A stretch of 64,000 bases of DNA from Pseudogracilibacillus auburnensis (lineage in GTDB: Bacteria > Bacillota > Bacilli > Bacillales > Amphibacillaceae). Shown in pieces: positions 9,106-18,458 of the stretch. Positions within the stretch are counted from its first letter, which is position 1, and every line of letters starts with the position of its first letter. A program made the translations under genes and the position numbers. The notes beneath the pieces were generated by a model. That model did not search any database, was not told the origin of the DNA, and saw only the letters and a program-made list of their open reading frames with translations. The stretch is from assembly GCF_003201975.1 (NCBI RefSeq), contig NZ_QJJQ01000003.1, forward strand, positions 186,001 through 250,000, read 5' to 3'.

Positions 9106-10346
9106 GTAAAACGATCAATACGGAAATAATTGCCGTCGGTACGGAACTTTTGCTTGGACAAATTGTGAATACAAATGCCCAGTGGATATCTGAACAACTC
9201 GCATTAAATGGGATCAATACTTTTTATCACACTGTCGTTGGGGATAATTTGGCTAGGCTTACTGCGGTTTTTGAGCAAGCGCAAGCACGATCCAATGTTA
9301 TCATTGTCACAGGTGGTCTTGGTCCGACAGAAGATGACTTGTCTAGAGAAGCATTACAACAATTTAGCAATATTCCAATTATAGAAGAAAAACATGCATT
9401 ACAAAAAATAAAACAATTTTATGACATGCAAGCAAAACCGATGACACCGAATAATAAAAGACAAGCACGTGTATTTAAAGATTCCATCATACTTGAAAAT
9501 AAAGTCGGTATGGCCCCAGGAAATATCGTCGATTATAAAGGAGTAAAGTGGATTTTTTTACCTGGTGTTCCACGCGAAATGAAGCAAATTTTAACTGATG
9601 AAGTCATTCCATATTTGAAAAAAATGAATGGAGAAATGATATTGCAGTCAACTGTTTTACGCTTCATCGGTATCGGCGAATCTGCTTTAGAACATAAGTT
9701 ACAACATATCATTTCAACCCAACAAAATCCGACAATTGCCCCGCTTGCCCAAAAAGATGGTGTCACGATTCGATTAACGGCAAAGGCAAAAACGGCTCAG
9801 CAAGCACAAGCGATGTTACAGCAGACGCAATCAACTATTTTAGCTGAGGTTGGGGAATATTTTTATGGTATAAACAATGAAAGTATTGAAGAAACCGTTT
9901 TTACCTTGCTGCAAAAACATCATAAACGTATCGCATCAGCAGAAAGTTTAACAGGGGGATTATTTGCGGATAAACTTGTTTCTTTACACGGTGCATCGAC
10001 CGTTTTTAAAGGAGCAATCGTCTGCTATGACCCAGCAGTAAAAGAAAATGTATTACATGTACCTGCGGAAATAATAAAGACAAAGGGAACAGTTAGTGAA
10101 GAATGTGCTATTGCCCTTGCGAAAAATATTGCTTCTCTGTTACACTCTTCAATCGGAATTAGTTTTACAGGAGTAGCAGGACCTAACGAAATAGAAGAAA
10201 AGAGTGTTGGAACAGTATTTATTGGACTGTACGATGAAAATGGGTATGAACATGTCGAAAAATGTCATTTTCACGGGAGTAGGGCGCAAATTCGTTATCG
10301 AGCTGTTTTAAAAGGGTATGAACTTTTATTTAACTACTTAAAATGA
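9102..10346 (+). CDS. cinA: Competence/damage-inducible protein CinA
   Basis: The protein (414 residues from ATG 9102) has an N-terminal molybdopterin-binding-like domain (EIIAVGTELLLGQIVNTNAQW, then VTGGLGPTEDDLSREAL) and a C-terminal CinA domain (ASAESLTGGLFADKLVSL, then SFTGVAGPN), associated with nicotinamide-nucleotide deamidase activity. The start overlaps the pgsA stop (ATGA) and has a GAGGGA site; an upstream in-frame start at 9078 would add residues unlike the family. The pgsA-cinA-recA order is conserved in Bacillaceae. In B. subtilis the gene is part of the competence regulon. Confidence 0.93.
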   Translation: MSKTINTEIIAVGTELLLGQIVNTNAQWISEQLALNGINTFYHTVVGDNLARLTAVFEQAQARSNVIIVTGGLGPTEDDLSREALQQFSNIPIIEEKHALQKIKQFYDMQAKPMTPNNKRQARVFKDSIILENKVGMAPGNIVDYKGVKWIFLPGVPREMKQILTDEVIPYLKKMNGEMILQSTVLRFIGIGESALEHKLQHIISTQQNPTIAPLAQKDGVTIRLTAKAKTAQQAQAMLQQTQSTILAEVGEYFYGINNESIEETVFTLLQKHHKRIASAESLTGGLFADKLVSLHGASTVFKGAIVCYDPAVKENVLHVPAEIIKTKGTVSEECAIALAKNIASLLHSSIGISFTGVAGPNEIEEKSVGTVFIGLYDENGYEHVEKCHFHGSRAQIRYRAVLKGYELLFNYLK

Positions 10347-10440
10347 TTTTTCGATTGATTTTTTTCGTCCAAAAAGCTACTTTCACGAAAATATTGCTCG
10401 AATAATAGAATGATAGGCTAAAAATAAATAGCAAAATGAA

Positions 10441-10454
10441 AGAACATGCATTCG
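10441..10454 (+). promoter_or_regulatory. Predicted LexA (SOS) box upstream of recA
   Basis: The 14-mer AGAACATGCATTCG matches the Gram-positive SOS consensus CGAAC-N4-GTTCG at eight of ten defined positions. It lies nine bases before the -35 of the predicted recA promoter. Control of recA by LexA through such a site is established in B. subtilis; this particular site is a prediction. Confidence 0.5.
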
Positions 10455-10462
10455 CATATCGT

Positions 10463-10491
10463 TTGAGTAATATGATAAAACAATGTATGAT
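10463..10491 (+). promoter_or_regulatory. Predicted recA promoter
   Basis: TTGAGT (10463-10468) and TATGAT (10486-10491) are 17 bases apart, giving a short leader before the recA ribosome site at 10509. Next to the SOS-like box this is the most likely recA promoter. Confidence 0.5.
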
Positions 10492-10522
10492 GATAGATAG
10501 ATTATTATGGGAGGTAAACGTA

Positions 10523-11569
10523 TTGAGTGATAAACAAAAAGCGTTAGATGAGGCGTTAAGAAAAATAGAAAAGCAATTTGGAAAAGGTTCTGTAATGAAA
10601 TTAGGAGAAGAAGCGGAGCGTAAAATAGATACTATTCCAAGTGGCTCCTTAGCTTTAGACGTTGCTTTAGGAATTGGTGGCTATCCAAAAGGTAGAGTAA
10701 TTGAAATTTATGGCCCTGAATCATCGGGCAAAACGACTGTCGCTTTACACGCAATTGCCGAGGCACAAAAATTAGGAGGGCAAGCTGCATTTATTGATGC
10801 AGAGCATGCACTCGATCCGAATTATGCACGAGCCCTTGGAGTAAATATAGATGAATTATTATTATCGCAACCTGATACAGGAGAGCAAGCACTTGAAATT
10901 GCCGAGGCTCTCGTTCGCAGTGGTGCGATTGATGTTATCGTCGTTGACTCTGTTGCGGCACTTGTCCCAAGTGCCGAGATTGAAGGGGAAATGGGAGATG
11001 CACACGTCGGTTTACAGGCGCGCCTTATGTCTCAAGCATTAAGAAAACTATCAGGAGCCATTAATAAATCAAAAACAATTGCAATCTTTATTAACCAAAT
11101 TCGCGAAAAAGTTGGTGTGATGTTTGGGAATCCGGAAACAACACCAGGTGGTCGGGCTCTTAAGTTTTATTCGTCTGTCCGCCTCGAAGTACGTAGGGCG
11201 GAAACATTAAAACAAGGAACAGATATGATTGGTAACAAAACGAGAATTAAAGTCGTAAAAAATAAAGTTGCCCCACCGTTTAAACAAGCGATGGTTGATA
11301 TTATGTATGGAGAAGGAATTTCCAGGGTAGGAGAAATACTAGACATCGGTTCTGAGCTAGATATTGTAGAAAAAAGTGGAGCTTGGTATTCATATAACGG
11401 TGAGCGACTTGGCCAAGGTCGAGAAAATGCTAAACAGTTTTTAGTAGAAAATGAAGCGATGGCCGAAGAGATTCATACAGCAATTAGAGATTTTCATCAA
11501 TTAGATGAAACAGAAGGTAAAGAAGAAAATATGCAAGAAGAAGCTGTACAAGAAGAAGCAGAATTTTAA
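10523..11569 (+). CDS. recA: Recombinase RecA
   Basis: RecA forms ATP-dependent filaments on single-stranded DNA for strand exchange and triggers LexA self-cleavage. The Walker A motif GPESSGKT, the segment [10 protein letters not shown], the L1/L2 loop regions and [22 protein letters not shown] are all intact. I place the start at TTG 10523: GGGAGGT (10509-10515) is seven bases upstream and the product begins with [22 protein letters not shown], matching other RecA proteins, with 348 residues. An in-frame ATG at 10436 would add 29 residues, overlap the predicted promoter and SOS box, and is unlikely. The C-terminus is acidic, as usual. Confidence 0.97.
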   Translation: MSDKQKALDEALRKIEKQFGKGSVMKLGEEAERKIDTIPSGSLALDVALGIGGYPKGRVIEIYGPESSGKTTVALHAIAEAQKLGGQAAFIDAEHALDPNYARALGVNIDELLLSQPDTGEQALEIAEALVRSGAIDVIVVDSVAALVPSAEIEGEMGDAHVGLQARLMSQALRKLSGAINKSKTIAIFINQIREKVGVMFGNPETTPGGRALKFYSSVRLEVRRAETLKQGTDMIGNKTRIKVVKNKVAPPFKQAMVDIMYGEGISRVGEILDIGSELDIVEKSGAWYSYNGERLGQGRENAKQFLVENEAMAEEIHTAIRDFHQLDETEGKEENMQEEAVQEEAEF

Positions 11570-11602
11570 TAAAAAAATTTTATTTGAAAATAGGTTATGA
11601 TG

Positions 11603-11645
11603 AGAGTAGAGGAGTTTTTTTCAACATGTATCTACTCTTTTTTTG
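11603..11645 (+). terminator. Rho-independent terminator after recA
   Basis: AGAGTAGA (11603-11610) pairs with TCTACTCT (11631-11638), followed by a run of T. The 20-base loop is longer than usual. Confidence 0.65.
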
Positions 11646-11775
11646 TACTTTTTAGGAGCGGCGGAATCATTGTAAACTTGCTTTTACTTGATGAAAACAT
11701 TTGTTTTAAATTTATTTTTTATAAAAATCTATGAAAAATGATATTTTCTAATATTTTTTAAATAAAAGCTTTTCA

Positions 11776-11804
11776 TTGACATTGGTTATTGGTACAATTA
11801 AAAT
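11776..11804 (+). promoter_or_regulatory. Predicted sigma-A promoter for rny
   Basis: A consensus TTGACA (11776-11781) is followed after 17 bases by TAAAAT (11799-11804), upstream of rny in a 343-base gap that otherwise holds only the recA terminator and AT-rich DNA. Confidence 0.65.
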
Positions 11805-11912
11805 TAAGTTGTATAATTTTATAAATTAGTTATACAATTTTATTCACTATTGATATGGTATATGCCGACAATAAAGAATTTTACAATTTCATAGCAATGG
11901 GAGGTGAAGAAC

Positions 11913-13478
11913 GTGGACAATCCTATACTCATCTCCATTTTGCTCGCCTTAGTCCTAATCGTCGGTATTGTTGTTGGTTATCTGATTCGTAAATCTATTG
12001 CAGAGGCTAAAATCTCAAGTGCGGAGGATTTAGCGAAACAAATAGTTGATGAAGCACGCCGGAATGCAGATGCCGCTAAAAAAGAAGCACTTCTTGAAGC
12101 GAAAGAAGAAAGTCATGTATTTCGTCAGCAAGCTGAAGAAGAATTACGTGAACGTCGTTTAGAGATTCAAAAACAAGAAGATCGTTTAATTCAAAAAGAA
12201 GAAATTCTAGACAAAAAGAGTGTTACATTTGATAAGCGGGAGCTTTCCTTGGAGAAAAGGGAACAAGCGCTTGCAGAAAAACAACAACAAATTGAAGAAA
12301 TGGAAAGCAAAGTGGAAGCTATACTAGTAGAGCAGCATACGGAGCTTGAACGCATTTCTGGATATACAACTGACCAAGCAAAACAAATTATTTTAACGCG
12401 AGTGGAAAATGAACTGAAACAAGAAACTGCAGTAATGATCAAGGAGGCGGAAAATCGCACGAAAGAAGAAGCGGATAAAAAAGCAAAACATTTATTATCA
12501 TTAGCTTTACAACGCTGTGCCGCAGATCATGTTGCTGAAACAACTGTATCGGTAATTAATCTACCTAATGATGAAATGAAAGGTCGTATTATCGGTCGAG
12601 AAGGTCGTAATATCAGGACGCTTGAAACATTGACCGGAATCGATCTGATTATCGATGATACACCTGAAGCGGTTATATTATCAGGATTTGATCCAGTTAG
12701 ACGAGAAATCGCTCGACTTGCTTTAGAAAAATTAGTGCAAGATGGACGTATTCATCCGGCACGAATTGAAGAAATGGTCGATAAAGCAAGACGTGAAGTG
12801 GATGAACATATACGCGAAATTGGAGAAGAAACGACATTCGAAGTCGGTGTGCATGGATTGCACCCTGATTTAATCAAAATATTAGGTCGCTTAAAATATC
12901 GTACTAGCTATGGTCAAAATGTGTTGAAGCATTCGATGGAAGTCGCTTATCTAACTGGACTACTTGCAGCCGAGTTAGGTGAAGACGAAGTGCTAGCTAG
13001 AAGAGCAGGTTTACTCCATGATATTGGAAAAGCAATTGACCATGAAGTGGAAGGAAGTCACGTTGAGATTGGCAAGGAACTTGCAATCAAGTATAAAGAA
13101 CATCCTGTCGTTATTAATGCAATTGCATCACACCATGGGGATGAAGAAGCAACTTCCGTCATTGCAGTTCTAGTCGCCGCGGCTGACGCATTATCAGCAG
13201 CAAGACCAGGAGCAAGAAGTGAGACGCTTGAAAACTATATTAAGCGTTTGGAGAAGTTGGAAGAAATTTCAGATTCATTTAATGGTGTTGAAAAGTCTTA
13301 TGCAATACAGGCAGGACGTGAAGTACGCATCATGGTAAAGCCAGATGAAATTGATGATTCAGAGGCAACACATATTGCCAGAAACATTCGTAAGCGTATA
13401 GAAGGAGAACTTGAATACCCAGGTCATATTAAAGTGACAGTAATTAGGGAAACAAGAGCAGTAGAATACGCGAAGTAA
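11913..13478 (+). CDS. rny: Ribonuclease Y (endoribonuclease, RNA degradosome)
   Basis: RNase Y starts bulk mRNA decay at the membrane. The protein has an N-terminal membrane anchor ([21 protein letters not shown]), a long charged coiled coil (residues about 30-200), a KH domain containing [12 protein letters not shown], and an HD domain with [13 protein letters not shown] and [13 protein letters not shown] choose GTG 11913, six bases after GGGAGGTG, over GTG 11904, which lies within that site; the product is 521 residues. It probably acts with the Ric proteins, and ymcA (ricA) lies further downstream. Confidence 0.96.
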   Translation: MDNPILISILLALVLIVGIVVGYLIRKSIAEAKISSAEDLAKQIVDEARRNADAAKKEALLEAKEESHVFRQQAEEELRERRLEIQKQEDRLIQKEEILDKKSVTFDKRELSLEKREQALAEKQQQIEEMESKVEAILVEQHTELERISGYTTDQAKQIILTRVENELKQETAVMIKEAENRTKEEADKKAKHLLSLALQRCAADHVAETTVSVINLPNDEMKGRIIGREGRNIRTLETLTGIDLIIDDTPEAVILSGFDPVRREIARLALEKLVQDGRIHPARIEEMVDKARREVDEHIREIGEETTFEVGVHGLHPDLIKILGRLKYRTSYGQNVLKHSMEVAYLTGLLAAELGEDEVLARRAGLLHDIGKAIDHEVEGSHVEIGKELAIKYKEHPVVINAIASHHGDEEATSVIAVLVAAADALSAARPGARSETLENYIKRLEKLEEISDSFNGVEKSYAIQAGREVRIMVKPDEIDDSEATHIARNIRKRIEGELEYPGHIKVTVIRETRAVEYAK

Positions 13479-13574
13479 TCAAGCAACATTTGGTTTTACA
13501 CGTAAAAAGCAGAACGCAAAACTAGCATAGATAAATATCTATGTAACAGTTTTAAATGAATATAAGTTTTCCTT

Positions 13575-13606
13575 AAAAAAAAGCGGTGGAAATACCGCTT
13601 TTTTTT
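13575..13606 (+). terminator. Rho-independent terminator after rny
   Basis: An A-rich arm ending AAGCGGT (to 13587) pairs with ACCGCTT and a long T run (13594-13606). The mirrored A and T runs mean it could also work on the opposite strand. Confidence 0.9.
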
Positions 13607-13684
13607 GATAAATAAAGATAATTTCTCTACACTATTTAGTAAAATGGAAAAGAATGTTATACTACATAGAAGGATGATTTAATC

Positions 13685-14482
13685 ATGAAAATATTATTTA
13701 TTGGTGATATTGTCGGTTCACCTGGTAGAAATATGGTTTCTGACTATTTGCCAAAGTTAAAAGAAAAATTTAAGCCGCAAATTACGATTGTAAACGGAGA
13801 AAATGCGGCTGCTGGAAAAGGAATAACAGAAAAGATTTATAAAGAATTTTTAAACCTTGATGTGCAAGCAGTGACGATGGGGAACCATACATGGAATAAA
13901 AAAGAGATCATTGATTTTATTGATGATGCAGCTTACTTAGTGAGACCTGCAAACTTTCCTGAAAATAATCCTGGAAAAGGGATCATTTTCGTCAAGGTGA
14001 ATAATATAGAAGTAGCAATTATTAATTTACAAGGGAGAACTTTTTTAGACCAACATGATGATCCGTTTCGTAAAGCAGATGAATTAATTACACAAGCAAA
14101 AAAACGAACGAATATTATTTTTATCGACTTCCATGCGGAAGCCACGAGTGAAAAACAAGCTTTTGCTTGGTATGTAGATGGTCGGGTGAGCGCTGTTGTT
14201 GGGACACATACCCACACACAAACAGCAGATGAAAGAATATTAACGAATGGAACTGCATATATAACAGATGTAGGGATGACTGGCCCGTATGATGGTATTT
14301 TAGGTGTTGAAAAAGAGGCTGTTATCAAACGTTTTTTAACGAATATGCCTGTGCGCTTTGAAGTTGATGCAAAAGGAAGAAATCAATTAAATGGCTGTAT
14401 CATAACAATCGATAAAACGACTGGAAAATCGACAAATATCGAGCGAATTTTAATTAACGATGATCATCCTTTTTTCGGATAA
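13685..14482 (+). CDS. ymdB: Metallophosphoesterase YmdB (2',3'-cyclic phosphodiesterase)
   Basis: A 265-residue enzyme with the calcineurin-like metal sites GDIVGSPGR at the N-terminus, NGENAAAGKGI, GNHTWNKKE and the C-terminal VGTHTHTQTADERIL. This is the YmdB family, which hydrolyses 2',3'- and 3',5'-cyclic nucleotides in vitro. In B. subtilis it affects biofilm and motility gene expression. AGAAGGATG precedes the ATG. It is placed between rny and spoVS, as in B. subtilis. Confidence 0.93.
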   Translation: MKILFIGDIVGSPGRNMVSDYLPKLKEKFKPQITIVNGENAAAGKGITEKIYKEFLNLDVQAVTMGNHTWNKKEIIDFIDDAAYLVRPANFPENNPGKGIIFVKVNNIEVAIINLQGRTFLDQHDDPFRKADELITQAKKRTNIIFIDFHAEATSEKQAFAWYVDGRVSAVVGTHTHTQTADERILTNGTAYITDVGMTGPYDGILGVEKEAVIKRFLTNMPVRFEVDAKGRNQLNGCIITIDKTTGKSTNIERILINDDHPFFG

Positions 14483-14548
14483 AATAAATACATGCGATTA
14501 AAACAGGATCATTGGCTTGTCTATCATGTGTTTGTAAAGGTTGAATAG

Positions 14549-14576
14549 TTGTAATTTATGGTAATTCGTGCATAAT
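14549..14576 (+). promoter_or_regulatory. Candidate promoter upstream of spoVS
   Basis: TTGTAA (14549-14554) and CATAAT (14571-14576) are 16 bases apart. spoVS is sigma-H dependent in B. subtilis; I could not find a convincing sigma-H pair here, so the call is tentative. Confidence 0.3.
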
Positions 14577-14650
14577 TAAGTAATAAGGTATCATTTCTTA
14601 GAATATAGTAGCAATAAATCTATATTAGTTAATGGAGGAGGTACTAAGTA

Positions 14651-14911
14651 ATGGACGTTTTAAAAGTTTCAGCAAAGTCAAATCCGAACTCAGTAGCAGG
14701 AGCATTAGCAAATGTATTAAGGGAAAATGGTACAGCAGAACTTCAAGCAATTGGTGCAGGAGCGTTAAATCAAGCAATTAAGGCAGTGGCAATCGCTAGG
14801 GGCTTTGTCGCACCAAGCGGAGTAGATTTAATTTGTGTTCCCGCCTTTACAGACATTTTAATTGATAGTGAAGAAAGAACAGCGATAAAGTTAATTGTAG
14901 AGCCGCGCTGA
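14651..14911 (+). CDS. spoVS: Stage V sporulation protein S
   Basis: An 86-residue Alba-like protein, almost invariant in Firmicutes. It begins MDVLKVSAKSNPNSVAGALA and contains GAGALNQAIKAVAIARGFVAPSG. In B. subtilis loss of SpoVS blocks sporulation around stage V and affects septation. A strong GGAGGAGG site precedes the ATG and a strong terminator follows, so it is monocistronic. Confidence 0.97.
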   Translation: MDVLKVSAKSNPNSVAGALANVLRENGTAELQAIGAGALNQAIKAVAIARGFVAPSGVDLICVPAFTDILIDSEERTAIKLIVEPR

Positions 14912-14947
14912 AATATGAAAATGTAAGTTTAATTGATATGTAATAAG

Positions 14948-14985
14948 AAAAAACTACCTTTTTCATTTTGAAAAGGTAGTTTTTT
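14948..14985 (+). terminator. Rho-independent terminator after spoVS
   Basis: An AAAAAACTACCTTTT arm pairs with AAAAGGTAGTTTTTT (to 14985) around a short loop; symmetric and probably bidirectional. Confidence 0.92.
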
Positions 14986-15109
14986 ATGCATTATAGATGA
15001 ATGAATAAACTATTAATGAGGAGATAGTTACAACATTCTAACAATTATGAGGAAAAAAGAAGAGAAAGTTTCCCATTGTTTTTAATTTGTGTACAATTAT
15101 TAGGGTGGG

Positions 15110-15380
15110 AATGGTTAGCAGCTTTTCAGCAAAAAAGCGGTTGCCATACATGAAGGCACCCGCTGGAATAGCAAATAGTTTTCGATGGGACTCCCAGTCT
15201 CACCGTCCGAAGACCCCGTAGACTGGTTTTCTTCCGAGGCAGGTTAAGTACGCGACGTCCTGGGACTGTGCTTACTCGTCGCAATAAACATTGTGCGTCG
15301 GAGGGCTGAGGCCGTGCCCGCGAAAAGCGATAATTCCCAAAAAGTTATTGAATCGGTAAATAAGCCAACAAGGAGAGAGT
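15110..15380 (+). repeat. Family A core repeat, inverted and with an inserted module
   Basis: Between spoVS and miaB, bases about 15205-15332 match the core of the elements at 26681-26822 and 41082-41221 on the opposite strand (GAAGACCCCG, GGTTTTCTTCCGAGG, GAGGCCGTGCCCGCG). The match is interrupted by about 60 bases carrying the shared module ACTCGTCGCAATAAACATTG and GTGCGTCG. This mosaic structure suggests recombination between repeat copies or nested insertion. No coding sequence is visible. Confidence 0.7.
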
Positions 15381-15506
15381 GGCCCCCGTAAATACTTGAC
15401 AGACTCCATCAAATGTCATTCATTGTGAAATAACGATAAAGATTATATACTAATTAAATGAATATGTTTATATGCTTAAACGATTTAAGAAGGAAGGAGT
15501 TTCTTT

Positions 15507-17078
15507 ATGAATGAAAAACAGCGTAAAGAACAAGCGCAAATAAAACAGGTCTCATCCGTGGACAGAAAATCCAGTCAGGACAAACCTTTATCCGAAAAAA
15601 CAACAGAAGATTTTGCTCATTATTTTCAAACAACCTATACACCACCAGATATAAAAAAAGCACGAAAACGTGGTCGTGATAAAATTGAAGTACATTATGA
15701 TTTTGAAATCCCCGAAGAAATGAGCAAAATTGGGAAGGGAAAAAAGTTCCTTATTCGCACTTACGGCTGCCAAATGAACGAGCATGATACAGAAGTAATG
15801 GCGGGGATTTTATCGGAAATGGGATATGAAAGTACGCTAGATACAGATGATGCTGATATTATTTTATTAAATACGTGTGCGATTAGGGAAAATGCTGAAA
15901 ACAAAGTGTTTGGCGAACTTGGACATTTAAAACCATTAAAACTAGAAAAACCAGATTTGATTATTGGTGTGTGTGGCTGTATGTCCCAACAAGAATCCGT
16001 TGTAAACCGGATCATGCAAAAACATCAGCAAGTTGATTTAATTTTTGGTACACATAATATCCACCGCCTACCAGATTTAATTAAAGAGGCAATGTTTAGT
16101 AAAGTCCAAGTCGTTGAAGTATGGTCAAAAGAAGGAGATATTATTGAAAACCTCCCTAAAGTTCGACATGGTCAAATTAAAGCATGGGTAAACATTATGT
16201 ATGGCTGTGATAAATTTTGTACGTATTGTATCGTTCCTATGACACGCGGAAAAGAGCGGAGTAGAAGACCGGAAGATATTATTAGAGAAGTTCGTCATCT
16301 AGCTGCACAAGGATATCAAGAAGTTACGTTACTCGGTCAAAATGTCAACGCATACGGAAAGGATTTTGATGATATCGAATATCGATTTGCTGATTTAATG
16401 AACGATATGCATAAGATCGATATTCCACGTGTCAGATTTACGACATCCCATCCACGTGATTTCGATGACCATTTAATTGAAGTCCTAGCTAAAGGCGGAA
16501 ATCTCCTTGATCATATCCATTTACCAGTACAATCTGGAAGTAGTGAAATTTTACGAAAAATGAATCGAAAGTATACGCGTGAATCTTATTTGGAATTAGT
16601 GGCCAAAATTAAAAAAGCAATACCGAACGTTACATTAACAACCGATATAATCGTTGGTTTTCCAAATGAAACAGACGAACAGTTTGAAGAAACAATGACA
16701 TTGATGGAAGAGGTCGGTTTTGAAGCTGCTTATACTTTTATTTATTCACCTCGAGAAGGGACACCAGCAGCAGTTAAAAAAGATGATGTGCCGATGGAAG
16801 TGAAAAAAGAACGTCTATACAGATTAAATGATCTCGTGAATAAACAATCGGCAGAGTCAATGGATGCGTATGAAGGAAAAGTTGTCAAAGTACTTGTTGA
16901 AGGGGAAAGTAAAAAAGACGAAACAGTTCTAGCAGGTTATACAGAAAAAAATAAAGTGGTCAATTTTAAAGGGCCAAAATCGATTATTGGAAAAATAGTT
17001 GATGTAAAAATTACTGATACAAAAACATGGTCATTAAACGGAGAATTAGTAGAAAAGACAGCCGAGGTGAGCAATTGA
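15507..17078 (+). CDS. miaB: tRNA-2-methylthio-N6-dimethylallyladenosine synthase MiaB
   Basis: A 523-residue radical-SAM methylthiotransferase that adds the 2-methylthio group to i6A37 of tRNA. It has an N-terminal UPF0004 domain ([18 protein letters not shown]) with cysteines for the second cluster, the radical-SAM motif CDKFCTYC, and a C-terminal TRAM domain. The N-terminal extension of about 65 residues is typical of Bacillus MiaB. A strong AAGGAAGGAG site precedes the ATG. The stop codon overlaps the ymcA start by one base. Confidence 0.96.
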   Translation: MNEKQRKEQAQIKQVSSVDRKSSQDKPLSEKTTEDFAHYFQTTYTPPDIKKARKRGRDKIEVHYDFEIPEEMSKIGKGKKFLIRTYGCQMNEHDTEVMAGILSEMGYESTLDTDDADIILLNTCAIRENAENKVFGELGHLKPLKLEKPDLIIGVCGCMSQQESVVNRIMQKHQQVDLIFGTHNIHRLPDLIKEAMFSKVQVVEVWSKEGDIIENLPKVRHGQIKAWVNIMYGCDKFCTYCIVPMTRGKERSRRPEDIIREVRHLAAQGYQEVTLLGQNVNAYGKDFDDIEYRFADLMNDMHKIDIPRVRFTTSHPRDFDDHLIEVLAKGGNLLDHIHLPVQSGSSEILRKMNRKYTRESYLELVAKIKKAIPNVTLTTDIIVGFPNETDEQFEETMTLMEEVGFEAAYTFIYSPREGTPAAVKKDDVPMEVKKERLYRLNDLVNKQSAESMDAYEGKVVKVLVEGESKKDETVLAGYTEKNKVVNFKGPKSIIGKIVDVKITDTKTWSLNGELVEKTAEVSN

Positions 17079-17506
17079 TGAAACAATATACACGTCAAGA
17101 AGTAATAACAGAAGCAAAGTCATTAGCGTCGATGATTGCTAATACGGAAGAAATCGAGCGCTTCAAAGAAGTAGAGGCAAAAATTAACGAAAATGAGAAA
17201 GTACAGCGATTAATTAAACGAATTAAAACATTACAAAAATCTGCTGTTAATTTACAAGCTTATGAGAAAACGGAAGCATTAAAAAAAGTGGAAACAGAAA
17301 TTGAAACTATTCAAACAGAGTTAGATAATATTCCGGTCGTACAAGAATTTAAAGAAATTCAAGTGGTTGTAAATGATGTATTGCAGTTAGTTTCAGGAAC
17401 GATCGCTCGTGAAGTAACCAATCATGTTATAAAAGATACAGATGGGGACCTGTTATCAGGAGAAACAGGATCAAAAGCAAAAAATAAAACATCATGTGGT
17501 CAATAA
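17078..17506 (+). CDS. ymcA: Ric complex protein YmcA (RicA)
   Basis: A 142-residue helical YlbF/YmcA-family protein. In B. subtilis it forms the Ric complex with YlbF and YaaT, which binds iron-sulfur clusters, assists RNase Y processing and is needed for biofilm formation, competence and sporulation. The ATG at 17078 shares one base with the miaB stop and has GAGGTGAG six bases upstream; longer starts inside miaB are unlikely. Only one cysteine is visible (near the C-terminal TSCGQ), fewer than I recall for B. subtilis RicA. Confidence 0.9.
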   Translation: MKQYTRQEVITEAKSLASMIANTEEIERFKEVEAKINENEKVQRLIKRIKTLQKSAVNLQAYEKTEALKKVETEIETIQTELDNIPVVQEFKEIQVVVNDVLQLVSGTIAREVTNHVIKDTDGDLLSGETGSKAKNKTSCGQ

Positions 17507-17586
17507 AACACTTGAGGAAATGAAAAATGGCTAAACTTTGGTTGTGCTTTTTGAAAGAATAAAAAGTTTTGTTAAATGCTGCTAAA

Positions 17587-17708
17587 GCGTCCAGAACACA
17601 CGTAGACTCCTATAGGATACATGGGCAGAGTGGGACCCGAAGAGAACGATAGTTCAAAAGTTCATGGGTCACCTACGTAAATGAACTGTATTCTGGACGC
17701 GGTTTTTT
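17587..17708 (+). terminator. Long stem-loop with terminator-like end after ymcA
   Basis: GCGTCCAGAA (17587-17596) pairs perfectly with TTCTGGACGC (17691-17700), followed by GGTTTTTT. Inside lies a second stem AGTTCAT (17659-17665)/ATGAACT (17681-17687). The structure is much larger than a simple terminator and may be a palindromic repeat used as one. Confidence 0.6.
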
Positions 17709-17813
17709 AATCAATCTATAATAGGCTTCATTTTATTTTTATTTGTTACGTATGCACCTTAGGTATTTGTCTTGCATAAAATGACTATGACAAAAGAGGA
17801 GGTATGCGTAACA

Positions 17814-18377
17814 ATGACTTTTCTTGATAATGATTATAGAGAAATCATAACGAAAGCTGTTTGTGGGAGAGGTCGAAAATTAACGAAATCGATGAACCAT
17901 GTATCGCCATCACATAAACCATCTAGCATATTAGGGTGTTGGGTCATTAACCATATCTATCATGCTAAAAAGAAATGCACAGATATTGTAGAAGTTCATG
18001 GTACTTATGATATTAACATATGGTATTCCTTTAACGATAATACTAAAACTGAAGTCGTCTCAGAAAAAGTGAACTACTGTGACGAAGTTAAATTATCTAG
18101 TAGAGATGAACAGTGCTTACATGATGATTATGAAGTTATTGCCAAAGTGATACAACAACCTAACTGTTTACAATGCAAAATTGAAAAACAAGGGAACCGA
18201 ATTGCAGTTGAAGTCGAAAGAGAATTTGTAGTAAAAGTAATTGGTGAAACGAAGGTAAATGTCAAGGTAAGCCCAACTCACCAGTCCGATGAACACGACC
18301 ATAAACACGGTAGACCGAAAGATGACGATCGTAAGGACGATGTAAGGGGCGATTTTATTAAAGGGAAAAGAAGATGA
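17814..18377 (+). CDS. cotE: Outer spore coat morphogenetic protein CotE
   Basis: CotE directs assembly of the outer spore coat in the mother cell. The conserved body is clear: YREIITKAVCGRGRK, PSSILGCWVINH, YDINIWYSFNDNTKTEVVSEKV and HDDYEVIAKVIQQPNCL. I choose ATG 17814 (187 residues) with GGAGG about eleven bases upstream. Two features differ from B. subtilis CotE as I know it: seven cysteines are present, and the strongly acidic tail is replaced by a His/Asp/Lys-rich tail that ends basic (residues about 155-187). mutS-mutL, which follow cotE in B. subtilis, are not next to it here. Confidence 0.93.
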   Translation: MTFLDNDYREIITKAVCGRGRKLTKSMNHVSPSHKPSSILGCWVINHIYHAKKKCTDIVEVHGTYDINIWYSFNDNTKTEVVSEKVNYCDEVKLSSRDEQCLHDDYEVIAKVIQQPNCLQCKIEKQGNRIAVEVEREFVVKVIGETKVNVKVSPTHQSDEHDHKHGRPKDDDRKDDVRGDFIKGKRR

Positions 18378-18392
18378 CTTCTACCCCTATTA

Positions 18393-18430
18393 AGAGCTAT
18401 CTAATCAAATGAAGAATAGATAGCTCTATA
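18393..18430. terminator. Bidirectional hairpin between cotE and the aldo/keto reductase gene
   Basis: AGAGCTATCTA (18393-18403) pairs perfectly with TAGATAGCTCT (18417-18427). It lies between two convergent genes, so it probably ends transcription from both sides; T-tracts are weak. Confidence 0.65.
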
Positions 18431-18458
18431 TTTGTTTATTCATCAGTAACCGAATAGG

